This document shows, in pieces, positions 8,039 to 17,918 of a stretch of 38,967 nucleotides of DNA; within the stretch, counting starts at the first letter, position 1, and each line of letters begins with the position of its first letter. The notes below the pieces were generated by a model that searched no databases, was not told the origin of the DNA, and saw nothing but the letters and a program-made list of their open reading frames with translations. The stretch comes from Desulfobacula sp. GTDB taxonomy: Bacteria; Desulfobacterota; Desulfobacteria; Desulfobacterales; Desulfobacteraceae. The translations under genes were made by a program, and so were the position numbers. The stretch lies in assembly GCF_021107415.1 (NCBI RefSeq), contig NZ_JAIOSW010000486.1, forward strand, positions 1-38,967. Reading direction: 5' to 3'.

Positions 8039-9733
8039 ATGTTTCTTCCCACAACCATGAAAGAGGTGAAAAGGCTTAACTGGAGTCGGCTTGATGTAAT
8101 TCTTGTGACAGGAGACGCCTATATTGACTCGCAGTTTATAGGTGTTGCAATCATCGGAAAAGTTCTTGTCAATAATGGATTTCGCGTGGGGATCATTGCC
8201 CAGCCCGATATGGACACTAAAGCAGATATTTCAAGATTGGGGGAACCCGCTCTTTTCTGGGGCGTTACAGGGGGATGTGTAGATTCTATGGTGGCAAATT
8301 ACACGGCCTTGAAAAAAAGAAGAAAAAAGGATGACTATACACCCGGTGGTATGAATACCCGGCGTCCGGACAGGGCGGTGATTGCTTATTCCAATCTTAT
8401 TAGAAAATATTTCAAAAAAACCAAGCCCATTGTCCTGGGAGGAATTGAAGCAAGCTTAAGGCGAATAGCCCACTATGATTTCTGGTCAAATAAAATCCGA
8501 AGATCGCTCCTCTTTGATGCAAAAGCCAATTATCTCTTGTTTGGCATGGCCCACAATACCATCATCAAATTTGCAACAGCTCTCATGGAAAATAAAAATC
8601 CAGACGTTTTAAACGGTGTTGCCTTTATTTCAAAAGAAAAAAAAGGCAAGGAACTGCCCTCCTTTGAAGCCGTTCAGAAAAGCAAAGACCGCTATATTGA
8701 AAGCTTTCGCATATTTTATGAAAACAATGACCCCATAACAGCCCAAAGACTTTGTCAACGACACAATGACCGCTATCTGGTCCTAAACAAGCCTTCACCC
8801 TATAGTACCACCGAAGAACTTGATCATATCCATTCCCTTGGGTTTGAAAGAGACCTTCACCCGTTTTATAAAAAATCCGGAACCGTCAGAGCTCTGGACA
8901 CCATACGATTTTCCATTCCCATCCATTATGGCTGCTATGGTGAGTGTAATTTTTGCGCTATTTCAGTTCACCAGGGTCAAACCGTGCGATACAGAAGTGA
9001 AGACTCCATTGTAAGTGAAGCAAAAACCATTTCACATCTTGAAGATTTTAAAGGATATATTACGGATCTTGGGGGTCCCACTGCAAATATGTACGGATTT
9101 GAATGCAAAAAAAAACTTAAAAAAGGGGCCTGCCTTGACAAGCGGTGTCTCTTTCCTGAACCCTGCAAAAGCCTTGCTCCGGATCATTCAAAACAAATAA
9201 AGCTGATACAAAAAATAGAAAGACTTCCCGGCATTAAAAAAGTCTTTATCAGCTCTGGCATTCGTTATGACCTTGTATTAAATGATAAAAAAAATGGCAC
9301 AGCCTACCTTGAAAAAATAGTAAGAGACAATGTATCCGGGCAAATGAAAGTTGCACCGGAGCATGCGATACCCCATGTTTTAAGATTGATGGGCAAGCAG
9401 CATATTGATCTGCTGCTAAAATTTAAAAACAAATTTGATACCTTGTCTAAAAAATCAGGGAAAAAAGAAGTTTTGACTTACTATTTAATCGCTGCCCACC
9501 CGGGTTGCAGCATGAAAGATATGGATGCTTTAAAAAAATTTACCACCCAGAAACTTAAGATAACGCCTGAACAGGTACAGATCTTTACACCATCTCCTTC
9601 CACCTATTCAACTCTGATGTATTACACAGGCTTGGATCCGTTCTCTATGACCCCTGTATTTGTTGAAAAAAATCCAAAAAATAAGGAAAAGCAAAAAACA
9701 ATAGTAACTAAAAAAAGAACGCCATTCAAATAA
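8039..9733 (+). CDS. YgiQ family radical SAM protein
   Basis: This 564-residue protein matches the YgiQ (UPF0313) family. The N-terminus MFLPTTMKEVKRLNW...DVILVTGDAYIDSQFIG is characteristic, followed by PDRAVIAYSNLIR and GGIEASLRRIAHYDFW. The radical SAM cluster motif C299-x3-C303-x2-C306 (GCYGECNFC) binds the 4Fe-4S cluster that cleaves S-adenosylmethionine. A later cysteine group (CKKKLKKGACLDKRCLFPEPC, about residues 356-376) is also typical of the family. The reaction catalysed by YgiQ proteins is not established. The first ATG is chosen because FLPTTMKEV aligns with the family's FLPMSREEM. It is monocistronic, divergent from the histidine kinase, and followed by a hairpin at 9739-9783. 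Confidence 0.93.
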   Translation: MFLPTTMKEVKRLNWSRLDVILVTGDAYIDSQFIGVAIIGKVLVNNGFRVGIIAQPDMDTKADISRLGEPALFWGVTGGCVDSMVANYTALKKRRKKDDYTPGGMNTRRPDRAVIAYSNLIRKYFKKTKPIVLGGIEASLRRIAHYDFWSNKIRRSLLFDAKANYLLFGMAHNTIIKFATALMENKNPDVLNGVAFISKEKKGKELPSFEAVQKSKDRYIESFRIFYENNDPITAQRLCQRHNDRYLVLNKPSPYSTTEELDHIHSLGFERDLHPFYKKSGTVRALDTIRFSIPIHYGCYGECNFCAISVHQGQTVRYRSEDSIVSEAKTISHLEDFKGYITDLGGPTANMYGFECKKKLKKGACLDKRCLFPEPCKSLAPDHSKQIKLIQKIERLPGIKKVFISSGIRYDLVLNDKKNGTAYLEKIVRDNVSGQMKVAPEHAIPHVLRLMGKQHIDLLLKFKNKFDTLSKKSGKKEVLTYYLIAAHPGCSMKDMDALKKFTTQKLKITPEQVQIFTPSPSTYSTLMYYTGLDPFSMTPVFVEKNPKNKEKQKTIVTKKRTPFK

Positions 9734-9738
9734 AGAAT

Positions 9739-9783
9739 CGCACAAAGCCTAAAAGGATATAATTTTCTTTGCGGCTTTGTGTG
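9739..9783. terminator. Hairpin between convergent genes, possible terminator
   Basis: CGCACAAAGCC (9739-9749) pairs with GGCTTTGTGTG (9773-9783) with one G-U pair, around a 23-base loop. It lies 5 bp after the ygiQ-family stop and before the convergent end of the next gene. There is no strong T tract on either side, so terminator function is only probable. Confidence 0.45.
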
Positions 9784-9803
9784 AGGAAAAAATCAAGAAA
9801 TGT

Positions 9804-10850
9804 TTAATTTAATCTTACTTCCAGTTTCACAGGATGATGATCCGAATGTTCAAAATTAAGATAAATGCCTTGGACCTGCGTAACTTCGATATTTGGTGAC
9901 ACCAGGAAAAAATCGATCACCGTGGTCAGACTTGTTTTTTCATCATATGGGGCGACAAGACGTCTGTTGGTGGGAATCTTTTGATCATACACCCATTTCC
10001 ATTCCGGCAAATAATCTTTTTTAATATCCATACGATTTTCATTATCCATGAGGTTGAATTTAAATTCAGGGTTAAAGCCCGGCGGACACTGGTTCCAGTC
10101 TCCTCCCACAATCACATAATTACCCTTTTTATATTCGCGGATTAAAAAATTCTTAAGATATGCCATCTGATTGCTTCGCAAGGTTCCATCATCATATGCT
10201 GAATTGTGAGTATTGATGACCAGCAGCGCTTTTCCTGTTTCAAGCCTGTATCTTGAAACCAGAAAACACCGGTCCAGCATAAACAGCCCCTGGGGCCATG
10301 CATAGTTCCCCGGGAAAGATTGCCTGACAACCGAAAGCGGTTCAAACCGTGAGAGTGTCTGTAAGCCTGATAAAACATGGCCAAGGGGATCAAAAGCAGG
10401 AACCGGCACAAAAAACACATCATAATTTTTCCCAAAGCTTGTATGAAATTGGGGAAATATCTTTGCTATTTTTGAATATCCATCAATGGAATAGCTTCGC
10501 TTGGATTTTTGATCCACTTCCTGCAATAAAAAGAAATCAATATCGTTTTGTTGAGCAATGAAAGTTTCAATGGTTTTAATATTTTTTTCCACAATTTTTT
10601 TAGATGGCCTCACTTGTTTTCCGCCATCATAGAAAAAATCCATGTCCCGGCTCAGGCCCCCATAACCGATATTCCAGATCAAAAACCGAAAATTTGTTTG
10701 TCCTGCAATCGCTTCAGCATCTTGTTTTTCAAACACCAAACTAATTGGATCAGGCCGGTAGTCCGACAAGGTGGCATACCCGACAAGCCCCACAAATCCC
10801 AACACTAAAATACAAATAAGTCCGAAGATGATCTTGAATAGTTTTTTCAT
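9804..10850 (-). CDS. Membrane-anchored endonuclease/exonuclease/phosphatase family protein
   Basis: This 348-residue protein has an N-terminal hydrophobic segment (8-27) acting as signal anchor or signal peptide, then an EEP (DNase I/sphingomyelinase/inositol phosphatase) fold. Fold residues are recognisable: N60 in LIWNIGYGG, E111 in LLQEVD, N213/H215 in VINTHNS, D251/N253 in VGGDWNQCP, D313 in VIDFFLVSP and D337-H338 in HSDHHP, so the metal-dependent phosphodiesterase site looks complete. It should act in the periplasm or at the outer face. The substrate (DNA, phospholipid head group or phosphoinositide) cannot be told from sequence. It is the last gene of the minus-strand set, 44 bp behind the giant surface protein. 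Confidence 0.85.
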   Translation of the reverse strand: MKKLFKIIFGLICILVLGFVGLVGYATLSDYRPDPISLVFEKQDAEAIAGQTNFRFLIWNIGYGGLSRDMDFFYDGGKQVRPSKKIVEKNIKTIETFIAQQNDIDFFLLQEVDQKSKRSYSIDGYSKIAKIFPQFHTSFGKNYDVFFVPVPAFDPLGHVLSGLQTLSRFEPLSVVRQSFPGNYAWPQGLFMLDRCFLVSRYRLETGKALLVINTHNSAYDDGTLRSNQMAYLKNFLIREYKKGNYVIVGGDWNQCPPGFNPEFKFNLMDNENRMDIKKDYLPEWKWVYDQKIPTNRRLVAPYDEKTSLTTVIDFFLVSPNIEVTQVQGIYLNFEHSDHHPVKLEVRLN

Positions 10851-10894
10851 ACCATTAATATGACAGTTAGCTATTTCATAAACAAGATTATTTT

Positions 10895-13800
10895 TTACTT
10901 TCCAAATTCAGCAGCAAACTGTTCAATTGTTATCTGAGCTGTTTCGGCAACAAGCTGATCTGCAAAAGCAGCAATATCCTTACCATCAACATCATTATCC
11001 ATATCGGTATCACCTGGTATTGAACCTGTAAACTCTAAAGCTCCTATATCATAGTACGCATAAGTTCCAATACCCGTATTAATAACTATTGCGTCAAATC
11101 TGACATTTCCCATGAAGTCTGTGCCAGGAGCATTGGTGCTGTCAGCCGCATCAATATTTGGAGAATCAGGTCTCAGGTTAAAATTATTATTAAGGAAGTC
11201 AATGAATGACGGATCAGTAAATATGTTGCCTGATCCAGGGGTAACTCCGTTAAAATCAAGCCCTGCATTACCAAACAGGTTGTTATAGGTCACATTTGGA
11301 TTCAATGATGCTGCACTGTTAATACCGGTCACTCCGTTATAGGTAATAATGTTATTTTTACTGGTAAGATTGGAGGTTCCTGTATCAATTCCATACCAGC
11401 CGTTACCTGTAATGGTATTGTTGATTACATCTGCACTGGAAGCAGCATCAAGGTAAATTCCTGTGATACCGTTATCAAATATGATGTTGTTGGTGACTGT
11501 AAGATCAGATCCGGACAGTGCTGTTATTCCGTCTCCTTCAATACTGTAATAAGGAATGGTATTGGATATTATATTATTGGATATGATAATATCTGCATTG
11601 TCGCTTCTTATTCCGGACTGGTAACCGTTTTTGATGGTAAATCCGAAGATACTGCCTGATGTAACATCCTCAAACTCGACAGCAGGAAGATCCATGTCAC
11701 TGCCGTCTATGATGGTGGAGGCAGCTCCTGAACCGATTACGTCAATGTCTTTACCGATATAAATGTTCTCATAATAGAGCCCGGGAGCTACCTGGACACT
11801 GTCTTCCGGACCGGCAAGGTCAATCCCTGACTGGATCAAGGTGACTGGCTGCGTCTGGGTTCCAAGTTCAGGTATCAGGGAAGAAGACTGATCAACATAG
11901 ATGCTTATCGGCGAAGGTGTATCACTGATATTATCCGGATCAGTAAGGGACAGGTATTCTCTCAGATTGCTGAACCCGTCGTTATCTTTATCGCTAAAGG
12001 CATCATCAAACAGGGGATCAAGGTTGTTTGTTTGTTCCCATCCGTCTTTCATGCCGTCTTCGTCTGTATCACGATTAAGCGGGTTGGTTCCAGATAAAAG
12101 TTCATCCCCGTCATTGAGATCATCGCTATCTGAGTCTGCAATACAGGGGCTTGTCTCCTGGCTGTCCACGATCATATTCCTGTTCAGGTCTTCAAGACCG
12201 TCAATGATGCCGTCATTGTCTGTATCCGGGTTATCAAATTCAGTACAGCCGGTTTCACAGGCATCGCCAAGGCCGTCATTGTCCGTGTCTGTCTGTGAAG
12301 CATTTGAAATAGTCGGGCAGGTATCACAGATATCTCCGATATCATCAATATCCTGGTCTTTCTGGTTTGGGTTATAGTTATACGGGCAATTGTCTAAAGA
12401 ATCCTGGATACCATCATGGTCAATATCCAGTTCATTTACAACTATGAGCTGAAAAGTCTGACTGTCGCTCATATTGTCCTGATCAAGAGCCTGGATGGTG
12501 ATCAGATGGGTTCCGACATCTGAAGGTGTTGTCTGCCAGGTGATAAGCCCTGAGGTATTAATATTCATTGCTACAGGACCTGTTTTCACAAGAATCTGGA
12601 ATGTATCATTGTCTGCATCCGTACATTCAACCTGGTAGGTAAAAATATCACCGGCTCTTATCGTCAGTGCCGGTGGTGTTGATGTAATCCTCGGCGGAGT
12701 TTCATTCCAGGGTTCACAAACATTGAGGATATAGGTCTGTGTATCCATCCCTCCAAAAGGATCTTCCACCTTCACACTTATGGTATGGTTGCCAAGTATT
12801 GTGTCATCAGGTGTCCATGTGATCAAACCTGTGACAGGATCAATGGTCATGCCGGTTGGATAAGCCGTAAGGCTGAAAATTAATGTATCATTATCAAAAT
12901 CTGTGGCCAGAACCTGGTATTCATATGATTCTCCTGACATGGCATGGATAACCGGGCGTGAGGTAAACTGTGATATATTGTTGCCGATAATGCTCTTTAA
13001 TGTAACCAGCTGAATTTGGGAGGCATCGCTTTCTACACCCTCCTCATTATAGGCAGTGACAAACAGTCTGTAAACCCATCCCGGATTGAGATCTTTAAGC
13101 TCAATACCTGTGGCATTACCGGAACTTTCAATGTGGTATTCTTTATCTGATGAATATGCAGACCCATAATATACCCTGTACCCTGCTGCATTAAGACTTG
13201 GATCCCAGGACAGATATATCCTGTCTTCATAGGGGACAACCGCAATATTATCCGGCACAGCAGGCGGCAGAGTATGTTCAACTTTTATCGTGCCGTCACT
13301 GTACTGATAAACCGGTGCATTATATCCATCATCTATTTTTGCATAAATATAATAGGTTCCATTGGGGATATTCAATGTATCCCAGTTGTAATCTATATCT
13401 GTGTCTTCACTCAGTCCTGATACAATCAGGTGGCCGTTAAACCCGCTGTTATTGTTGTCGTAATAAAGGCTGACGCCTGCATCATTGTCTAGATCCTGGG
13501 CATTCCATTCAATACTTACCGGATTTATAAAAACCGGGCCAACTGGTGCTGTGATTGTAATTTGTGGCACCTCATTTGGTATGATCATCTGGACTACATA
13601 TTCACCAATATCCGGAGTATCCGGCACATCCACCTGCCATGTTCCCTGGGCCGGGTTTTCAACTGCATAAAACGCTTCATTAATGGCAAGATTTTTATTG
13701 TAAAAAACATCATCCTGGGATATTGCCGGGCCATATTCTGTTCCATCAGGTGCTGTCAGGGTGATGTCTATGTCTTCTTCATTTGTCCACTGGATCTGAA

Positions 13801-16800
13801 ATAGGGCATATGGAACATCCTGGTTCAGGGTAAGGATTTCTATCCCTTTGGTTTCTATCCCGTCAACACCGGCTCTGTAGGCACTAATAACTTTAAGGTT
13901 ACCTCCCACACGCCAGGTTCCGTTTTCTGCATCAATGGCTGCATATTCAGGAAGACTGTATTTTGTACCTCCTTTTGACACACCCCAGGAATCGCCATCA
14001 TAAGTAACTGTTACTGAAATAAACCACCAACCTACCGATGTAGAAATATATTGATTTTCCGCTGTAGCCTTGATGCTGCCAAACTCCTTGCCTCCAATAA
14101 GCCACCAGTCTTCAGGAGTATAAAGCCCACCATCAAGAGCACCGTTGAAATTGTTCCGGTTATCAATCCTCATTTCTCCACTGACCTTTAAGATATCAAC
14201 GACATTAAGGCTGCCATAAATCTCAAGCCCTTTACCTTTTTCAAGAATGACTGTAGCGGAAGCAAGTTTTCCATCTTCGCTGATGACATATATGGTACCG
14301 GTACCTGTAAGCTTACCACCGGTGTCAATAATAATTTCAAGAGTTCCTTTAACTGCAAAATAAGTTGTGCCGTCAATATCCCATTGAGGACCTGCAGTAA
14401 GTGCAAGATCACCTGACAAAATTAATGACGGTGGTCCAGGCATGAGTTCATCAAGACCGGCACCGATTCTTTGTAGATAAACTATTGGCACTGGCGCAGC
14501 TGGTGGGCCATAAAGGATGCATTTATCTATATCATCAGCAGCAACATAGACTTTATTCAGATAGCCTGACTGCACACCTACCTCAGCTTCAAGCATGAAC
14601 GGAAAGAGAGGGACTTGAAATTGAGCACCCCCATAAAACCTCTGATTTTGGGTGTCAAACTCAAGCCATGCATCTTCAAGGCCATACCCGGTTCCTTCGA
14701 GAGCCAGGCTGATCCCTTCAATTTTTCCTTTAAGATCAATACCGCCTCCCCTGTGAAGGATAAAGTCTGCGGCAACAGTTGTGCCGCCCATATTATCCGG
14801 CAGTTGAAGCATGCCGCTTAAGATCATGTCACTGCTTCCGTCTTCAGGAGTGGAAGAACTGATGGTAGCAACAAGTCCTGCAATATTAAAATCTGCTTCT
14901 TCAAACGATATACCTGAACTGCTGATTTCTAAAGCCTGAATGGAAAGCTCATTCTGATATATTTCCATAGAACCTGAGATACTGAATGAATCCTGAGTAA
15001 TTTCCAAATTATCTACTTCTATGTCAAACCCCATGAACCCAATCTCACCATTATTAAATGAAACACCACTGGCATTAATCATCAGGTTTTCAATGACAGC
15101 TTCGCCAGTAATGCTTGTTGTGAACAATGCTTTTTGAATGGCAATATGATCTGAACCTATATCAACATTTTCTATGGTCAGCTCTGCAGTACCTATTTTA
15201 ATATCACCATCTTCTAGTTTGATGCCTTCTGCCTGGGATATGGTAAAATGTATAAGCAGATCAAGAGTACCTACTTTTAAATACCCTGCTATATCAATAA
15301 CCTGGTCTTTAATTTCTAAACTGACAATCCCAACATCAAGCCCTCCAATTTTTAAGGTTAGTTCGTTTTGATCAATGTAATCAGCAATCATTTCATTTGC
15401 ATCCAGGATAAAATCACCGTTGTAGATGGCAATTTTACCGTAAAACGGGATGTCAGCCAAATAAATTTCTCCATTACCTGATACGGTAGCATTGGCGACA
15501 TCAATCTCAAGGTCTCCTGAGTAATGTAGCAGTTCATTGATGATGACATTGCCAGATGCCGTAAATATACTGCCGCCATTATCAATAATGTTGTCTGCAT
15601 GGACTGTCATGCCACCTACTACCTGCTCTGCAAGTGTTCCTCCTAAGCCTGCTGTTACCTGAACTGATGCTGAAATATTTGATGCATTACCTGCCTCATC
15701 AACTGCTTTTATTGCAAACCAGGAATCCTGACCAGGTGTAAACCCTGATAACGAAAACATCTGGGTTGTTCCACTCAAAGAAGGTATCCAGGTCTGAACA
15801 TAAGTGCTTGCTGAGTCCCAGTTGCTTTGTGTTATTGGGCTTGCGCTGTAACGGACTTCATAATGGTCACTGGTCCCAATGAGGCCGTCATCACCGGGTG
15901 CTGTAAAATTCAGTTTTATAGAGCCATTCAACAATCCCGTAGTACCGGAAAGATAGTTTACCTGGCCGGGAGGAATATTGTCTATTCCCCCGGAAACAAC
16001 TTCATAAGTTATTTTAGAACTTTCAACATCAGAATTTGGAGTCAAAACTTGAATCCATGTCTGCCAGGAGCCTTCCATATCTGTTCTTAAAATAAATTCT
16101 GGCAACTGTGCATATCCACTGATAATATTTACTGATTGTACTGTGCTGCTGACCTCTGAACTTTCCGGTGTAAGAAATTTCCAGACATAGGTGACATTGT
16201 TGAGTTCATTATTACCTACTATAGAGCCTGACCCATTTATTCTTCCATTTAATTCGGTTTGAATTTTGTCCGTACTGATTGATGCTGAGTATACAGTTGG
16301 CCCGTCACCTTCGTAATAAAGTTGCTGTATTTCTGATTCTGAAATGACTCGATTATAAATACGAAAATTGTCAATTTTACCATCATAATATCGATTGTCT
16401 GTATTGTAAGCCTTGCCTAAACCGAAATTATTATTGACAAAGTCCTTCACCGTTGCCTGCTTACTTTCAACAAGGCTACCATTCAAATAGAGACGAAATT
16501 GCCCGTTTACCCAGGTTCCAGATATATGGTACCATACATGTGTTTGAATGCTGCTATCGGGAGTGGATATGCTTACATTCATATAACCCCAAATAAGCCT
16601 TTGATTAATGATTCCGAGATAAAACCTATCATTTGCAGAAAGATCACTCTCAAATAAAAAAGTTATCACACCTGGACGAAAAGCATTAATATTGATCCAA
16701 ATGGAAAAACTCCCATGTTCTTCTTGTACAATACTTCTTAGATTACCAATATCAATAAAATCATCAACTCCATCAAACAAATAAGCGTTTTCTGAACTTC

Positions 16801-16999
16801 CAAATCTATCATGCGTTAAAATGGCACCATGAACGACCCCGTCATTCGTATTCCCACTTTTATCGTCAGCATCTCCATTGAAAGGGTAATAGGCAACAAG
16901 GTCATCATTTATTTCGGCATATACAACCTCATTTCCAATAGCCACATTTAAGAATAATCCTAAAAATAATATCAATAAAATCCGTAAGAAATGTTTCAT
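10895..16999 (-). CDS. Giant multidomain secreted or surface protein (LamG, FN3, cadherin-like, TSP3, beta-helix, dockerin-like)
   Basis: This is a 2034-residue exported protein. In order: signal peptide (1-29); LamG/concanavalin-like domain (about 33-232, opening LVAYYPFNGDADDKSGN); an Ig-like stretch; FN3 (about 344-448); a long repetitive beta-rich region without recognisable homology (455-1060); a sandwich resembling proprotein-convertase P-type domains (1066-1140); Ig/FN3 (1142-1335); two He-PIG/cadherin-like domains with TGLITW motifs (1343-1427, 1434-1520); thrombospondin type 3-like acidic calcium repeats (1524-1690); a right-handed beta-helix with NN-I-I/G-I repeats (1697-1990); and a C-terminal dockerin-like calcium motif (GDTDMDNDVDGKDIAAFADQ, then FAAEFG). 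The ATG has AAGGAGAGGGG upstream. It lies 43 bp after the caspase-like gene. A calcium-dependent adhesin or matrix role is inferred from the domains. Confidence 0.88.
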   Translation of the reverse strand: MKHFLRILLILFLGLFLNVAIGNEVVYAEINDDLVAYYPFNGDADDKSGNTNDGVVHGAILTHDRFGSSENAYLFDGVDDFIDIGNLRSIVQEEHGSFSIWININAFRPGVITFLFESDLSANDRFYLGIINQRLIWGYMNVSISTPDSSIQTHVWYHISGTWVNGQFRLYLNGSLVESKQATVKDFVNNNFGLGKAYNTDNRYYDGKIDNFRIYNRVISESEIQQLYYEGDGPTVYSASISTDKIQTELNGRINGSGSIVGNNELNNVTYVWKFLTPESSEVSSTVQSVNIISGYAQLPEFILRTDMEGSWQTWIQVLTPNSDVESSKITYEVVSGGIDNIPPGQVNYLSGTTGLLNGSIKLNFTAPGDDGLIGTSDHYEVRYSASPITQSNWDSASTYVQTWIPSLSGTTQMFSLSGFTPGQDSWFAIKAVDEAGNASNISASVQVTAGLGGTLAEQVVGGMTVHADNIIDNGGSIFTASGNVIINELLHYSGDLEIDVANATVSGNGEIYLADIPFYGKIAIYNGDFILDANEMIADYIDQNELTLKIGGLDVGIVSLEIKDQVIDIAGYLKVGTLDLLIHFTISQAEGIKLEDGDIKIGTAELTIENVDIGSDHIAIQKALFTTSITGEAVIENLMINASGVSFNNGEIGFMGFDIEVDNLEITQDSFSISGSMEIYQNELSIQALEISSSGISFEEADFNIAGLVATISSSTPEDGSSDMILSGMLQLPDNMGGTTVAADFILHRGGGIDLKGKIEGISLALEGTGYGLEDAWLEFDTQNQRFYGGAQFQVPLFPFMLEAEVGVQSGYLNKVYVAADDIDKCILYGPPAAPVPIVYLQRIGAGLDELMPGPPSLILSGDLALTAGPQWDIDGTTYFAVKGTLEIIIDTGGKLTGTGTIYVISEDGKLASATVILEKGKGLEIYGSLNVVDILKVSGEMRIDNRNNFNGALDGGLYTPEDWWLIGGKEFGSIKATAENQYISTSVGWWFISVTVTYDGDSWGVSKGGTKYSLPEYAAIDAENGTWRVGGNLKVISAYRAGVDGIETKGIEILTLNQDVPYALFQIQWTNEEDIDITLTAPDGTEYGPAISQDDVFYNKNLAINEAFYAVENPAQGTWQVDVPDTPDIGEYVVQMIIPNEVPQITITAPVGPVFINPVSIEWNAQDLDNDAGVSLYYDNNNSGFNGHLIVSGLSEDTDIDYNWDTLNIPNGTYYIYAKIDDGYNAPVYQYSDGTIKVEHTLPPAVPDNIAVVPYEDRIYLSWDPSLNAAGYRVYYGSAYSSDKEYHIESSGNATGIELKDLNPGWVYRLFVTAYNEEGVESDASQIQLVTLKSIIGNNISQFTSRPVIHAMSGESYEYQVLATDFDNDTLIFSLTAYPTGMTIDPVTGLITWTPDDTILGNHTISVKVEDPFGGMDTQTYILNVCEPWNETPPRITSTPPALTIRAGDIFTYQVECTDADNDTFQILVKTGPVAMNINTSGLITWQTTPSDVGTHLITIQALDQDNMSDSQTFQLIVVNELDIDHDGIQDSLDNCPYNYNPNQKDQDIDDIGDICDTCPTISNASQTDTDNDGLGDACETGCTEFDNPDTDNDGIIDGLEDLNRNMIVDSQETSPCIADSDSDDLNDGDELLSGTNPLNRDTDEDGMKDGWEQTNNLDPLFDDAFSDKDNDGFSNLREYLSLTDPDNISDTPSPISIYVDQSSSLIPELGTQTQPVTLIQSGIDLAGPEDSVQVAPGLYYENIYIGKDIDVIGSGAASTIIDGSDMDLPAVEFEDVTSGSIFGFTIKNGYQSGIRSDNADIIISNNIISNTIPYYSIEGDGITALSGSDLTVTNNIIFDNGITGIYLDAASSADVINNTITGNGWYGIDTGTSNLTSKNNIITYNGVTGINSAASLNPNVTYNNLFGNAGLDFNGVTPGSGNIFTDPSFIDFLNNNFNLRPDSPNIDAADSTNAPGTDFMGNVRFDAIVINTGIGTYAYYDIGALEFTGSIPGDTDMDNDVDGKDIAAFADQLVAETAQITIEQFAAEFGK

Positions 17000-17042
17000 T
17001 TCCCCTCTCCTTTACAATATAACTTCAAATAAAAAAATCGAT

Positions 17043-17918
17043 TCACTTTGAAAATATAATTATAATATCTTTCACTTTTATTTTTTTCTTTGCTTGTAGC
17101 AACACCAAACATGAAACCAAAAACAGCCATCCCGATCCTGGTATCGGCACAGAATGAATTGAGCTGATTATAATATCACCATTGCCGGAAAAGACTGGAT
17201 GCTGGTTTAATACACTGCCTGTTGTGTAATTATATGAAAAATCGAACCACTCCTGAGCAATGATTGTTCCATCTTTGTTCAGGTCAGCATTAAAATCCTC
17301 AAGCCCCAAAATCAAGCCCTGGGTAAAAATACTGTATGGCTCGTTAGTGTAGGAATAGGATTCTTCATATTCCATGCTTGACCCAAAAAAGGTCAGGCCG
17401 GGCACTGTATTCAGATCATTGTTCCCACCGATGAATCCACCGGCATAGCATGTATCAAAAAGAGTAATGATTGTTGCACCGGTTAAAGAAAGGCTATTAA
17501 AGGCAAGGGCAAGATTATCATCTGTGATTTGATCAGAATGATTTAAAAGCCCAATAGTTTCATCATAATCATTAAAGGCTGTGGAACCAGCAGCTGTTTC
17601 ATCCTGGTTTACATCATCTGTGCAAGATCCATGGCCGGAATAATACCAGAATATCAGATCTTCCTGGTGAACACTGGAACCTAAATTATAAATGCTGTTT
17701 TCAATGCCTGAGCCAGGCTGGTTTTCAAATATAATACTGTTGATCGCAATGTCCTGCATTCCAGGACTGTTGCTTAAAGCTGAAAACATACCATTAACAT
17801 CATTTATATATCCGTCATTGCCGATTCCAGCAAACCAGGTAGCACAGAATGCAGGTCTGATAATCAACAGGCAGACAATCAACAATGCAGCAGGTAAATA
17901 TTTATTAAAATAATTCAT
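17043..17918 (-). CDS. Exported caspase-fold (C14) peptidase with EF-hand-like loop and C-terminal sorting tail
   Basis: This 291-residue protein has a signal peptide (cleavage likely near residue 26, AFCA-TW). A caspase-like domain follows, with the catalytic dyad His96 in WYYSGHGS and Cys157 in TLFDTCYAGGF, and acidic segments between them as in metacaspases and bacterial C14 homologues. Residues 212-223 (DLNKDGTIIAQE) fit a canonical EF-hand loop with ligands at positions 1, 3, 5, 7 and 12. The C-terminus VPIPGSGWLFLVSCLVLL plus a Lys-rich end resembles PEP-CTERM-like VPxPG sorting signals. It should therefore act outside the cytoplasm, possibly surface-anchored, with calcium-controlled activity as an inference. 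It is the first gene of a likely operon with the giant surface protein and the EEP enzyme. Confidence 0.87.
   Translation of the reverse strand: MNYFNKYLPAALLIVCLLIIRPAFCATWFAGIGNDGYINDVNGMFSALSNSPGMQDIAINSIIFENQPGSGIENSIYNLGSSVHQEDLIFWYYSGHGSCTDDVNQDETAAGSTAFNDYDETIGLLNHSDQITDDNLALAFNSLSLTGATIITLFDTCYAGGFIGGNNDLNTVPGLTFFGSSMEYEESYSYTNEPYSIFTQGLILGLEDFNADLNKDGTIIAQEWFDFSYNYTTGSVLNQHPVFSGNGDIIISSIHSVPIPGSGWLFLVSCLVLLQAKKKIKVKDIIIIFSK

Noticed and set aside
11901..12377. 158-residue Ser/Leu-rich plus-strand frame
   Set aside because: It is the complement of the acidic TSP3-like repeats of the giant protein; the Ser/Leu richness comes from reversed Asp/Asn codons.
10895..12700. Repeats in the 3' part of the giant gene as a possible CRISPR or tandem-repeat array
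   Set aside because: The similarity is at protein level only (calcium-binding acidic repeats and beta-helix turns); there are no identical DNA repeats with regular spacers.
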